From the NCBI RefSeq assembly GCF_049243985.1, contig NC_135384.1, forward strand, positions 11,962,501-12,026,500: a stretch of DNA of 64,000 nt, read 5' to 3'. The notes beneath the pieces are model-generated. The model was not told the DNA's origin. It was given only the letters and a program-made list of their open reading frames with translations, and made no database searches. Numbering within the stretch: the first letter of the stretch is position 1; every line of letters starts with the position of its first letter. This DNA is from Paroedura picta. Lineage: Eukaryota; Chordata; Lepidosauria; Squamata; Gekkonidae. This document shows positions 42,041-53,524 of this stretch, one piece after another. Both the position numbers and the translations under genes were made by a program.

Positions 42041-42114
42041 CTACACCGGGGGGGGGGGGGGAGAGAAAGAAAGAATGAGGCACAGAGGTGTAAAGGAAGG
42101 AACACTTTCTCACC

Positions 42115-42635
42115 TAATTCCTCTCTTTATCACAGCCTCTGTCAAAAATAACTTCTGTCCATGAATCTCCAGAGTAGATATTTTGATACTCCAAGAAGGC
42201 CCTTCTCTTTTTTTCTCCTGTGGAAAGGTGGTTAAATTAAAGCCATTTCCTCTAGAACTGAAAGGAAATCCCATCCCACTAAAAACTCTGCTGAAAGCCC
42301 CCATATCAGTTTTTGAGAGTTATTCTTCTAGATTCTGTGGCACTGCCCACTGGTATGGTCCCTGGGCTCCCCAGATTCCATATCTCCAGATGTTTCACAA
42401 CCTGGATGGGCAACCCAACCCTCCCATCAGTGGACAGGTAGACTTGGCAACCCTACATAGATGCAGCTACTGGATCTTTGTAGGGCGATGTCCACCAGAC
42501 ACAGATAGCTTTAAAAAAAAACAACAACTCACAATTAAGGTCTCCAAATATCCAGTTTGTACCCTGTGCCTTCTGAAATCTGGAAGCAGGATACTGGTGG
42601 GCTGAATGAGTCCCTCTATGCATATGATATCCCTT
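42115..42635. other. Intergenic, nothing recognised
   Basis: Upstream side of the peptide gene. Any untranslated first exon would lie here, but none can be fixed from sequence alone. Confidence 0.4.

Positions 42636-42636
<1 letters not shown>

Positions 42637-42694
<58 letters not shown>
42637..42694. repeat. (CT)n microsatellite
   Basis: 29 uninterrupted CT dinucleotides. Confidence 0.98.
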
Positions 42695-42697
<3 letters not shown>

Positions 42698-42875
42698 GGA
42701 CACTGTGTGCAGGGATCTTTATATTCTTTCCTCTTTTTTCCAATTCATGGCTGGCACTCTGGAAATCTTACATAATCAGTCAGAGTTGGGCTCCATCTCT
42801 CACCTATAAGCTTCCTTTTCTCCAGGAAATAACAAGCTAGCCAAGAGTGGAATTCTCTTTCAAACATTCATGATT

Positions 42876-43150
42876 AGAAGAAGAAGAGTTGGTTCTTATA
42901 TGCCACTTTTCTCTACCCAAAGGAGGCTCAAAGAGGCTTACAGTCACCTTCCCTTTCCTCCCCCCTCAACAGACATCCTGTGAGGTGGGTGAGTCTGAGA
43001 GACCCCTGAGATCACTGTTTAGTCAGAACAGTTTTATCAGTACCATAGCGAGCCTAAGGTCACACAGCTGGCTGCATGTGGGGGAGTGCAGAATCGAACC
43101 CAGCATGCCAGATTAGAAGTCCGCACTCCTAACCACTACACCAAACAGGA
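42876..43150 (-). mobile_element. MIR-like tRNA SINE
   Basis: (AAG)n tail, GGTTCTTATATGCCACTTTTC, CATCCTGTGAGGTGGGTGAG core and head ending CTAACCACTACACCAAACAG. Confidence 0.87.
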
Positions 43151-44077
43151 TCCAAAAACAAGAGGAGCACACGGAAATAGTATAACCAAACAGAACGTGG
43201 ATTTGTGCAGGCCATCAACAATATACAGTCAGTGTCACTAAACAATTCTGAAAGAAAATAAATAAGCAGAATTTCCCACAATGAAGCAGAATGGCAAACC
43301 ACCTCCGCTTTATGCTTCCCTTGAAAGCCCCTTGCTGTGGTCACTAGAAGTCAGCTGGGACTTGACAGCACTTTACACACACTGGTTGCTCAGGATACCA
43401 CAGTGGACCATCTACAGGCTACAGTGCTGAAGGTGGTAGTGACAGTCAAAAAACAAGTCTGCTTTTGAATTAAAATTAGGCTGTGTTTAAAGCCAACAAA
43501 CGATACGGTCCCCACTAATTCTACTAAAGTGTAATCATGCTATGCTCTCCAGCTTCACTTAATAGTTGGTTATTAGGCATGGTGTACTAATGTCCTCCTG
43601 CAATGTTCCAGATTTATATCCCCTGCTTGGAACATTTCTTCTCAGTGTAATGATCTGGCCAATCAAACGCTACTTTCCATGCTTCAGTTACCGAGGATAA
43701 TATTCCTTAAATTCTGAAATTTGGAAAATTGTTGGAAGATACATGAGTTATAATTGGATTTCTTTCCCGCTTCCCCAGGCAAGCTGGCTAATGGCAGGTT
43801 ACAGAATAGAAGTAAAACCCCATTCTAAAATTGTACGAACTACAATCACAAAAGATCCTCCCAGATGGTGAAAACTATTAAAACTCATCCCCTACCCAAC
43901 AGACCTCAACCATCCAGTATTGTAGGAGTACTCATGTTAAGGGGGTGGCCAGTTCTTCCAGTCATTTGGTTGGCCCTTAAAAAAAGGGATATTGCATGGC
44001 TATTGTTTTTAGATAAGATTGTGCTGCGTCTTTTACAATTGAAATGTAAGCAGCAAAGTTCCCTTTTCTTCCTCTTC
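43151..44077. other. Intergenic, nothing recognised
   Basis: No gene or classifiable repeat is supported. Confidence 0.5.
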
Positions 44078-44148
44078 TGGGGGAGCGCAGAATCGAACCT
44101 GGCTCGCCAGATTAGAAGTCCGCACTCCTAACCAATACACCAGTGTCA
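44078..44148 (-). mobile_element. MIR-like SINE head fragment
   Basis: GGGGGAGCGCAGAATCGAAC followed by TCGCCAGATTAGAAGTCCGC and CTAACCAATACACCAG is the tRNA-like head only. Confidence 0.8.
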
Positions 44149-44624
44149 AAGATCAGATTTCAAATACAATACATATAATTGGGTGTCATATCAATATTTC
44201 GATAATATGCATCTATGGAGATAATGGGAAAGATACTGAAAGCTGTGGCACAGTGTCCTAGGAAATGTTTCTACCTCTAATGTTACTTCATGTATAGTCA
44301 AAGTCTATTGTAATCAAGGAAAGAACAAGCGAAACAGGAAGATTTATTTCAATCTCAATCTTGATTTATTATGACTTGGTTTTTTCAGACTGTTGACAAA
44401 GAAAGGGATTGTCTTTTTGAACACAAACATGGTTTCAGTGGAAGAGGAAATGAGAGCAGAATCATCAGATCAGGACTCAGTTTGCCACATGGACACAGCT
44501 TTCTGCAGTCCTCTGGAGATCCATCCCTGAAAGAAGCAATGGAGACACAATAAATGTATACAACAAGGATTGTCCCAAACACCCAGTTGTCCTTTGAACC
44601 ACACCCACCAAAATGGCTTTCCCA
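44149..44624. other. Intergenic, nothing recognised
   Basis: No gene or classifiable repeat is supported. Confidence 0.5.
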
Positions 44625-44959
44625 GGCCCATTATGCACGGCCGCCGAAACGGCGATTTCGGGTCACATGGAAAACGCGGAGGGGGAAGACGCGACGCACA
44701 CCGGTTATGCACGGAGCGGGGCGCGACGGCGGCAAAACCCAGAGTAACCGCTTATGCACGCGGCGATCCGGGCGCCGCTTCTGGTTGCGCCCCGGTTACC
44801 CGGAAGCTGCGCTTTCTTCCGCGTTTCACTGACGCGGCTTTTTCGGCGGCATGCACCGAAGCTGCAGCCGGTTGCAGCCGGCTCCGTGCGTTATCCGTGA
44901 TTTTAGTCGCCGCCATTCCACCCCGAATGTGCGCTAAAACCCCCGTGCATAATGGGTCC
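44625..44959. mobile_element. CpG-dense inverted-repeat element (about 335 bp)
   Basis: Ends GGCCCATTATGCACGG and CCGTGCATAATGGGTCC are imperfect inverted repeats, the same type as 11,090-11,221. The interior is extremely CpG-rich (CGGCCGCCGAAACGGCGATT, GCGCGACGGCGGC, GCGGCGATCCGGGCGCCGC) and contains two further internal TTATGCACG motifs. No transposase or clear target duplication is present. Open frames across it have no family features. Confidence 0.7.
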
Positions 44960-45352
44960 CACAGAGTTATCTGATACCAGATCTTTGTTATCCCTACTTA
45001 GCCATGACTATCACTGGGAGGCCCACTCCCTTTCCCCTTCTCTCTCTTTCTCTGCTTCCTCCTCTCCTCTCCCCTTCCCTTCTCTTCCCTCTCCTCTCTC
45101 TCCCATCCAAGTCTATCTTGCAAAGTCAAAGGGTTGGATCCTGTCTTTACACTGTTCTATTTCACCCAGTCTCCATTCTTATTGCAATACTCATCTTGTT
45201 TGACTTTTATCCATGCAGGACCCATGTTTCCTGACTATCATTTTGGAATCTAAAAGGGGTCTCTTCTCTTTCTTGTTTCCCCAGCAGCAGGAATGCTGGT
45301 ATGATACAACCTAAAATGAGGCAAAGAACCATATAGTCGTCCCTGAGATCCA
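44960..45352. other. Intergenic with a pyrimidine-rich tract
   Basis: 45,020-45,110 is a C/T-rich run (CTCTCCCCTTCCC). No gene is seen. Confidence 0.6.
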
Positions 45353-45413
45353 GGGATGGATGGAGGGACAGATGGATGGAAGGATTGGTGGATGGATAGA
45401 GATGGAGGGAATT
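45353..45413. repeat. Degenerate (GGAT/GGAG)n simple repeat
   Basis: GGATGGATGGAGGGACAGAT and related tetranucleotide-based units. Confidence 0.8.
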
Positions 45414-45749
45414 CTTTGGCTGCTGGCAGAGCAATTCTGCTCCCACATTGAGCTGCATATTTCAACAACATAGAGGACCACACTTAAGAAGGACGCTAAA
45501 TATTTGTCATTCTAGGAGGCAAGCAACAGATTCCAAATCCTAAATGTTAGCAAGATTTGAGCAACCTGTTCCAACGATCAGACTTACTTTTTGGATTCAG
45601 CCAGCATATGGATCTTCACCAAATGTCTACCTGATAGAATGCTTGCCATCTGAGTGAAAATTAAAAGTACATTTGGTCAACTAGTAAAACTTGTTTTTGG
45701 CAACCAGCACTCTGAGTTTAGTCAGAACAGACATTTAGTTACATTACAA

Positions 45750-46005
45750 TGAGAACCAGCATGGTGTTGTGGTTAAGATCAGTAGATTCTAAAATGGAGA
45801 ATTAGGTTTCATCCCACCCTCATCCACAACAAGCCTGCTGTCTGACTTTGACCAGTCCCAGTTCTCAAAAGGAAGGGAAGGTGTTTGGCAGCCATCACAG
45901 TTTTCTCAGAATTGTCTCAGCTTCGACTACCTCACAAGATGCCTGTTGTGGGGAAAGGAAGGGATGTGGGCTATAACAGCTTACTTTTCTTCTTCATCTT
46001 CTAGA
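45750..46005 (+). mobile_element. Old MIR-like SINE
   Basis: AACCAGCATGGTGTTGTGGTTA head, GCCTGTTGTGGGGAAAGGAA core and CTTCTTCATCTTC tail. More diverged than the other copies. Confidence 0.65.
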
Positions 46006-46390
46006 TTTAATGCATTCTCAAAAAGGAGAATCTCTGAGAATCCTATTACAGTGACTTACAAGGAAATGAGGTCCCTTATTCCAAGAAGAAAAACATCTGT
46101 CAAATAGTTTCTTCTTGGTTGTTATAATGGTGGTTTGGCACATGATTAGAGAATTTTTCCAACAAGAATACAAAGATACTTTCAATAGCAATAGTTTCTA
46201 TAGAAAAGTGATCATTCTTTGTTCTTGGTTATAAGTTCCTAACAAGCTTTGCCCTTTATTTCACATCAGTTAGTGTGGATGCACAGATAACAATAGTACC
46301 ACACCTCCTGTATCTTTGTATGTGCACACTGAGAGGAGAAGCAAGATGGTGGTAAGGCTAGCCAATTGTAGAAAAAAAATATATTGTTTG
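46006..46390. other. Intergenic, nothing recognised
   Basis: A/T-rich sequence without a supportable gene or repeat. Confidence 0.5.
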
Positions 46391-46470
46391 GCTCTTTGAG
46401 GGACTGTGTCCCAGTGGTAGAGCCTCTGCTTTGCATGCAGAAGGCTCCAAGTTCAACCCCACCATCTTCA
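46391..46470 (+). mobile_element. tRNA-Ala-like SINE head
   Basis: GTCCCAGTGGTAGAGCCTCT (box A-like) and AAGTTCAACCCCACC (box B-like) surround TTTGCATGCAGAAGG with a TGC anticodon. The acceptor ends do not pair, so this is a SINE-type tRNA relic and not a working tRNA gene. Confidence 0.65.
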
Positions 46471-46559
46471 AAGTAATGGAAGTAAAATTACATTTGTTAA
46501 ACAAGCACATTTTGAACACAAAAATAAACCAGAAAGATAGTTGCCCTATAAATTAAGAG

Positions 46560-48400
46560 AAAGAGAAAATAAAATGATCTTGAGATTACAAACAGATTGT
46601 AAGATCTTTATGAATAACAGGGCTCTTTAGAATTATTCTGTAATTATTATTCTAATTTTTATAAAGAACATGATCTGTTGGTAAAAATAGAAGAATATCT
46701 TGGAAAGCAAAATTTACCCAAGATTACAAATGAACTTAGGTGATTTATGAATGGTCCTATGGAAATAAGAGAGATGTTGGAGGCAATAAAGAAAATTAAT
46801 CCAGCAGAAATGCCAAGACCTTATGGTTTACTGGGAATATATTCTAAATATTTTAAGGATAAACTTTTAAAACCATTACAGAGTCCATTAACTTTATTTA
46901 ACAGAATCAAAGAATGCCAGGGTCTTGGAAAGAGGCAAATATAATGCTCAAACATAAAGAGGGGCAAAACCTTTCTTGTTAGTTTAACAAGAAACTACAG
47001 ATCAATACTACGCCAACCCTGCCTGGGAGACCCTCCACTCTCCTGGCAAGTGGATGGGAACTGACAACCCACGACTCAACGGCCACCTGGTGGTCCACCC
47101 AGTGATGCTACCAGCCTTGCTTAGACCTGATGAGCTCAAAACCTAGGAAGAGAAACTGATCCAAACAGCATTCCAAACATAATAAAGGTTCTTACAGTTC
47201 CAGTGTCAGTTCTATTGTGTTTATTATTCAAAATTAGCAACAGATTCTGGGGAGTCAAGCCAAAACGGTAGCTAGATAATTATGCCCATTTTCAAAGACA
47301 AAGCCTTTATTCAGTGGCTTTTCCCTCTGTTCCAATTGTATCTTCAAAACTTCTACAGTTTAATTTCCATACAGTATTAATTTCATACAGACAAGAAATC
47401 TGAATAATTGCTATTTTTAGCATAATTCGGCTATAGGCTCTTCCAAGTTAGCGAGGATCCATGACATTGCAAACTGGATCCTGTTCTGGCTTAACCCACC
47501 ACAATATGCTGTTAATTTTGAACAATAAATATAGGAAAACATAATGGAAAGCTAATAGCATTTATATTCTTACATGCTAAGAAAGCATTTGATAATGTGA
47601 ACTGGACTTTTTGTTTAAGATTTTAGAAAAAAATATTTTTTGAGAACATTTCTTGAAATGGGTGAAGTCAATGTGTATGTCACGGGCAGCACATACCATT
47701 AACCAAACCTTGTGAGATAGAAAAGGGGACAAGACAGGGTTGCACATTGTCACCTCTCTTCTTTATTTGAGCTCTATAAACTTTAACTACGAGGATAAGA
47801 GATGATGAGAGGACTGGAGGCAATAAGATACTGAAACAGATTTATACTTTCATACCTTGTCCGTGGCATAGGTATTGGCCTTGGATGACCCCTTAAAGGA
47901 AACAAGACATATGAATACCTAAACTAAATGAATTTGGTTTAGTAGAAGAATTTACATCAATACGTAGAAGGCAAAGATGTTAAATAAAACTATGAATGTA
48001 TAAGAGTGAATAGATTTGATGGAGGGAAATCTGATTGTGAGGTATAAAAAGTTGAAATATCTGGCTATAATTTTTAGTAATGTGAATTATATGAACAATA
48101 AAATATGATGATGAGAGTCTGGAGGCTTTAAGATAAAAAAATAAATTTATAAATTCATACCTTCTCCGTGGAATTGTTGTTGGCTTTTTAGGACCCCTTA
48201 AAGAGCAATTAGATTTGATTGAAATATCTTTCCATAATGTTAAAAAGTATGAATTGTATGCTGCGACATTTTCAGTATTTAGGAATGATACATTTTTTAA
48301 TATGTTTGCGTGAGACTCTCATTTCTGTCACTGGAAGGTACTGTCTCTGAGAATAAGGAACTTTGTAGAATGTGTATAAATCAATGCATACTTGTGTCAC
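46560..48400 (+). mobile_element. Decayed L1 LINE ORF2 (reverse transcriptase region)
   Basis: The frames show L1 reverse-transcriptase motifs in order: EIREMLEAIKKINPAEMPRP near 46,765 (the KAPGPDG region), FLHAKKAFDNVNW near 47,570 (the LDAEKAFD motif), EKGTRQGCTLSPLLF near 47,725 (the GTRQGCPLSPLLF motif), then a DDPLKE-type segment near 47,890. Many stops and indels; not functional. A segment of unrelated sequence (about 47,010-47,470) splits it. Confidence 0.75.
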
Positions 48401-48790
48401 TAAGCACCATAAATGACCATTCAGCTCCAACTGTCAGTTCTGTCAGAGACCTGGGTGCTCCTTAAGCCTACAAGTAGCCTCTATTGCCTGTAAGTACTGA
48501 GGCTGCCATGGGTCCCCTGTCTTCCTAAGACACATAACCTTAATTGGCCCAGAGGACATCCTATATCATCTCTCTTTCAACAAACCTCCACCTCCGACTC
48601 CTCTCCAGTACCTAGTCTCTGAAGAAGTCTCTGACTTCTTCAACTCACACTCACTGACTAATGGCCCTTTTAAGAAGAAACTTCCAAAACCACTCTCTCT
48701 TCTCTTTCAGAAATGTCCCTTCTCACTAATGAGTCCTCGGTCCTATATAACTCACTTTGGGTTCCTAGCTATGGGGGTCCATAACCGATG
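48397..48790. other. Non-L1 segment inside the L1 repeats
   Basis: C/T-richer sequence interrupting the L1-type repeats, including TCCTATATAACTCACTTTGG. Origin not recognised; no long frame. Confidence 0.4.
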
Positions 48791-48857
48791 CAATTTCAAA
48801 ATAACTGGTAAGACATGGAATGAAGAAATAAATATATACAATGATGTATAGTTGTTA

Positions 48858-49142
48858 AGAAGAGCCTCTTGTGGCGCAGAGTGGTAAGGCAGCCGCCTGA
48901 AAGCTTTGCCCATAAGGCTGGGAGTTCAATCCCAGCAGCCGGCTCAAGGTTGACTCAGCCTTCCATCCTTCCGAGGTCGGTAAAATGAGTACCCAGCTTG
49001 CTGGGGGGTAAAACGGTAATGACTGGGGAAGGCACTGGCAAACCACCCCGTATTGAGTCTGCCATGAAAATGCTAGAGGGCGTCACCCCAAGGGTCAGAC
49101 ATGACTCGGTGCTTGCACAGGGGATACCTTTACCTTTACCTT
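48858..49142 (+). mobile_element. Sauria-type SINE
   Basis: Full length with (ACCTTT)n tail. Target duplication TATAGTTGTTA is at 48,847-48,857 and 49,143-49,153. Confidence 0.93.
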
Positions 49143-50227
49143 TATAGTTGTTATATGACACTACATAAATGAGGGAAAATGTATAAAAAATACTTCATTT
49201 AAGTGTTGGTAATTTGAAGAACGTGAAGGAATATTTTACCTTATGTGGTAGACTTCGAATAGAGCCAATTATTTGGATACAATTCCACTCATTAATGCAA
49301 AAGATTTTAAAGATCAAACTACACTTGACCAGAAACCTTTCTTTTCAGATTGATGGATAGACAGAAAATAGAACTTTGCCTGTCTATGAAGTTATACCAG
49401 CAAGACTATTATTTGTGCAAAATTGGAAAACATCAACATTACACAGTAGAGAACTGGCTCCTGAAGATGCTGCAATTTGCAGAGATGGCTACTTTGATTA
49501 GATATAATACAGTCATAATATGCATTGCTAAATAGAAAACTATGTATTTTTCATGAAAGGGAAAAATTAAATTATGATGAGAGTCTGGAGGCATTAAGGT
49601 AAAAAATAAACTTATAAATTCATACCTTCTCCGTGGAATTGTTGTTGGCTTTTTAGGACCCCTTAAAGAGCAATTAGATTTGATTGAAAAAATTGATTTT
49701 GAGGTTTAAAAAGGTGAAATATCTTTCCATAATGTTAAGATGTATGAATTGTATGCTGTGATATTTTCAGTATTTAGGAATGATACATTTTTTAAATATG
49801 TTTGTGTGAGACTCTTACTTCTGTCACTGGAAGGTACTGTCTCTGAGAATAAGGAACTTTGTAGAAAGTGTATAAATCAATAAATCTTTAAACTTTGAAT
49901 AGGAATATAAAATATGATGACAGTCTGGGGGCATTAAGATAAAAAAATGAACTTATACATCCATACCTTCTCCGTGGAATTGTTGTTGGCTTTTTAGGAC
50001 CCCTTAAAGAGCAATTAAATTTGATTGAAAAATTTGATTTTGAGGTTTAAAAAGGTGAAATATCTTTCCATAATGTTAAGAAGTATGAATTGTATGCTGT
50101 GATATTTTCAGTATTTAGGAATGATACATTTTTTAATATGTTTGTGTGAGACTCTCAATTCTGTCACTGGAAGCTGTTGTGTCTGGGAATAAGGAACTTT
50201 CATGCCTCTGCACTTTAACATCTAAAT

Positions 50228-50636
50228 CAGTGGTTCTCAACCTTCTTAATGCCATTACCCTTTAATGCAGTTCCTCATGTTGTGGTGACCCCCAACAATA
50301 AAATTATGCAAAAGTTCTTTTACAGAAATTAAACTGAAACTGACCAGTGGTGTGAAGATCCATTATTCATGATTATATATAAATTGGTTTTTTTCCGGGG
50401 TTTCTCAGTTCAGTTCTGCCTCTTGACCTGTCGAGCTGCACTACCACCTGGAGCACCTGGTAGGAGGCTGCGCTGGAGGCACTGCTGGAGTGGCTGGCAG
50501 CCGAGCACAGGCACCTGCAGGAGGAGCAGCAACAGTGGCAGCACCCCCCCAGCCAAGCTGCTCACCCTGCTGCGACCCCTGTGAAAGGGTTGTTTGACCC
50601 CCAAAGAGGTCTCAACTCCCAGGTTGAGAACCACTG
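50228..50636. mobile_element. SPIN-like hAT transposon, non-autonomous, 409 bp
   Basis: The ends CAGTGGTTCTCAACCTTC and CAGGTTGAGAACCACTG are inverted repeats. The subterminal phrases CAGTTCCTCATGTTGTGGTG, ACCCCCAACAATAAAATTAT and CGACCCCTGTGAAAGGGTTG closely match what I recall of SPIN elements. The 8-bp flanks are ATCTAAAT (50,220-50,227) and CTCTAAAT (50,637-50,644), with one mismatch. The middle (about 50,420-50,575) is GC-rich and unlike the A/T-rich ends. Confidence 0.85.
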
Positions 50637-51213
50637 CTCTAAATAAACAGATTTATTAAACTGTTCAACAGAAAGGTTTAGAAAGTTGTTCTTATTTATA
50701 TCTTTCAGAAACAGAAGGGAACGGTGATCATGCTTGCTTGATCACCATCTTCTGCTTCTTCTTTGACTGACTGGGTTTCCTTACTTAAATATATCTTACA
50801 GAGGCTGTTACCTTGTATAATGTGTATAAATTACTGAATGCCTGTGTCACTAAAGGGACAAGACTGAGTTGCCCATTGTCTCTCTCTAGTTTATCTGAGC
50901 TCTTTAAACTTTGTATAGGATATTAGATATGAGAGAACTGGAGGAATTAAAATTTAAAAAAGAGATATAAATTAATACCTTCTCCGTGGAATTGGGTTTG
51001 GTCCTGGATGACCCCTTAAAGGAAATAGAAATATTAATACATAAACCAAAATAATTTGTTTTATAAAATAATTTAAATCAATAAGCAGAAAACAAAGATA
51101 TTAACTAAAAGTATAATTTGTTTTAATGAAACCTTGAGAGATTCAAAAAGAGACAAGTCGGCATTGCCCACTGTCACCTCTCTTGTTTATTTGAGCTCTT
51201 TACACTTTGAATA

Positions 51214-51502
51214 AGATCCTCTTGTGGTGCAGAGTGGTAAGGCAGCAGTCATGCAGTCTGAAAGCTCTGCCCATGAGGCTGGGAGTTCGATCCCAGCAGC
51301 CGGCTCAAGGTTGACTCAGCCTTCCATCCTCCCGAGGTCGGTAAAATGAGTACCCAGCTTGCTGGGGGGTAAACAGTAATGACTGGGGAAGGCACTGGCA
51401 AACCACCCTGTATTGAGTCTGCCATGAAAACGCTAGAGGGTGTCACCCCAAGGGTCAGACATGACCCGGTGCTTGCACAGGGGATACCTTTACCTATACC
51501 TA
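51214..51502 (+). mobile_element. Sauria-type SINE
   Basis: Full length with a variant ACCTAT tail. Target duplication TACACTTTGAATA is at 51,201-51,213 and 51,503-51,515, inside an L1-type repeat. Confidence 0.93.
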
Positions 51503-53197
51503 TACACTTTGAATAGAAGCATTTAAAATGATGAGAACACTGGAGGTTTTAAGATATAAGAAGAGACTCATACATTCATACCTGATCTGTGTCATTGGTC
51601 TTTTCCTTGGTGAATCGCTAAAAGGAAAGAGAAGTATTAATACATAACCTAAAATAATTTGATTTAGTAGAAGAATTTAAATTAATAAAGTAAAGACATA
51701 AAAGGGAAAAAAATTAAGTGATGATTGTGGTTCTGAGGACTAAGAAGAAGAATCTTATAAAGAACAACAAAGAAAACTGTTTTTAGGTATTAATCCTGCA
51801 GTAACTTTGTTGACCACTGAACTCAATTTTGCCTTCTCAGGCAGCATGTATCATTAAGGAAACCTCATAAGATTCAAAAAGGGTCAAGATAGGATTGCCC
51901 ACTGTCACCTCTCTTGTTTATTAGAGCTCTTTAAAATTTGAATAAGAGCATAACATAAGATGAGAGGACTGAAGATTTTAAGATTTACGAAGAGACTTAT
52001 AAATTCATACCTTCCCAGTTGAGAAAATATTTGCGGACCCCTTAAATGAAAGAGAAGTATTAATACAGAAACTAAAAGACTTTGAGTTAGCAGATGAATT
52101 TAAATCAATAAACAGAAGACAAATATATTAGCATAACCTGTGAATTGGATGGAAAAAATCTGGTTTTGAGGTTTAAAAGGGTGAAGTATCTGGCCATAAT
52201 GTTGACAAATATGAATTGTATGCTATTTCAAAATACTTTTGTTAAGACAGTGAGTGAAGATTTTTTAAAATAAAATGATGTATAGTTCATATATGATAAA
52301 TTATGGAAAATGTATAAAATACTATGTATAAGTGTTGGTGATTTAAAGTACATGTATGGATATTTTACCATGTGTGGTAGACTTTTAACAAAGCCCAAAT
52401 ATTTGAATAGGAATATATGATACAGGAGAAATGGAGGCATTAAGATTTTAAAAAGAGACTTAAAAATTCATACCATCCTGATGGAAATGGTACTGGCATT
52501 ATATGACCCCTTAAAGGAAAGAGAAATATTAATACCTAAATTAAAAGACTTTGATTTATAAGTAGAATTTAAATCAATAAACAGAAGACAAAGTTTTTAA
52601 CTCAAACTATGAATTTTCAAGAGCAAATTGAATTGATGGGGAAAGAAATCTGGTACTGAGGTTTAATGAGGTGACATATCTGGCCATAATCTTGACAAAT
52701 ATCAAGTGTATGCTATTTCAAAATAACTATATTAAGACAGTGAATCAAGACAAAAATTATAAAATGACGAATAGATATATGACACCAGATATAGTAGGAA
52801 AAATCTCTAAAATTACTTTGTATAAGTATTTATAATTTGAAGAACATGAAGGGATAATTTACCATATGTGGTAGGCTTTTAACAAAATATTTAAATACAA
52901 TTCCATTCATTAATGCGGAAGATTTTAAAGATCATTCTATGAATAGTACTAGAAATCTTCCTTTTCAGATTGATGGATATGCAACTAGGCAATAGAACGT
53001 TGTTTTCATGTATGGTAACAGTAGCATGAATATTAAATACACAAACAAATGAGGATTCTGAGAAGGAGAAACTTGTTGAGAACAGAAAGTTTTTTAGGTA
53101 TTAATTCTTTAGTAATTTTAAAATTATTTATATTGATTTATTTGTTCTCTAGAGAGCTCCTCCCTGCGATATAATATGATTAGTTATCTTGTAATAG

Positions 53198-53524
53198 AAT
53201 AATTGGGTTTTATATCCCACTTTTTGGTATACAAAGGAGTATCAAAGTGATGTATATTTTTTGTTTTATTGGCCACTGCTATCAGACAGATCCAGCTTGC
53301 AGCATCTTACAAATGACTCCTTTTCCTCTCCCAAAAACATACACCCTGTGAGTAGGTGGAGCTGAAAGAGACCTTGGACAGAAGTGCTCTGTTAGAATAG
53401 CTCTAAAAGGACTGTGAAAAGCCCAAGGTCACCCACCTGGCTACATGTGGAGGAGTGGGAAATCAAACCTAACTTTTCCAGATAAGAAGCTGATGCTCTT
53501 AACTGCTACGCCACATTTGCTCTC
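53198..53524 (-). mobile_element. MIR-like tRNA SINE, diverged
   Basis: GGGTTTTATATCCCACTTTTTGG end, CACCCTGTGAGTAGGTGGAGC core, AAGGTCACCCACCTGGCTACATG and a CTACGCCACATTTGC head. About 50 extra bases lie near 53,250-53,300. Confidence 0.75.

Noticed and set aside
44554-44974. 92- and 134-aa Arg-rich frames
   Set aside because: They lie in the CpG-dense inverted-repeat element, where stop codons are rare by composition.
46391-46470. Possible tRNA-Ala gene
   Set aside because: The acceptor stem does not pair and the D/T arms are imperfect; it is a SINE-type relic.
48855-49161. Recurrent PSSVFMADSI-type frames (also 8,860, 29,874, 36,452, 37,553 and 51,249)
   Set aside because: They are the conserved body of Sauria SINEs read in frame.
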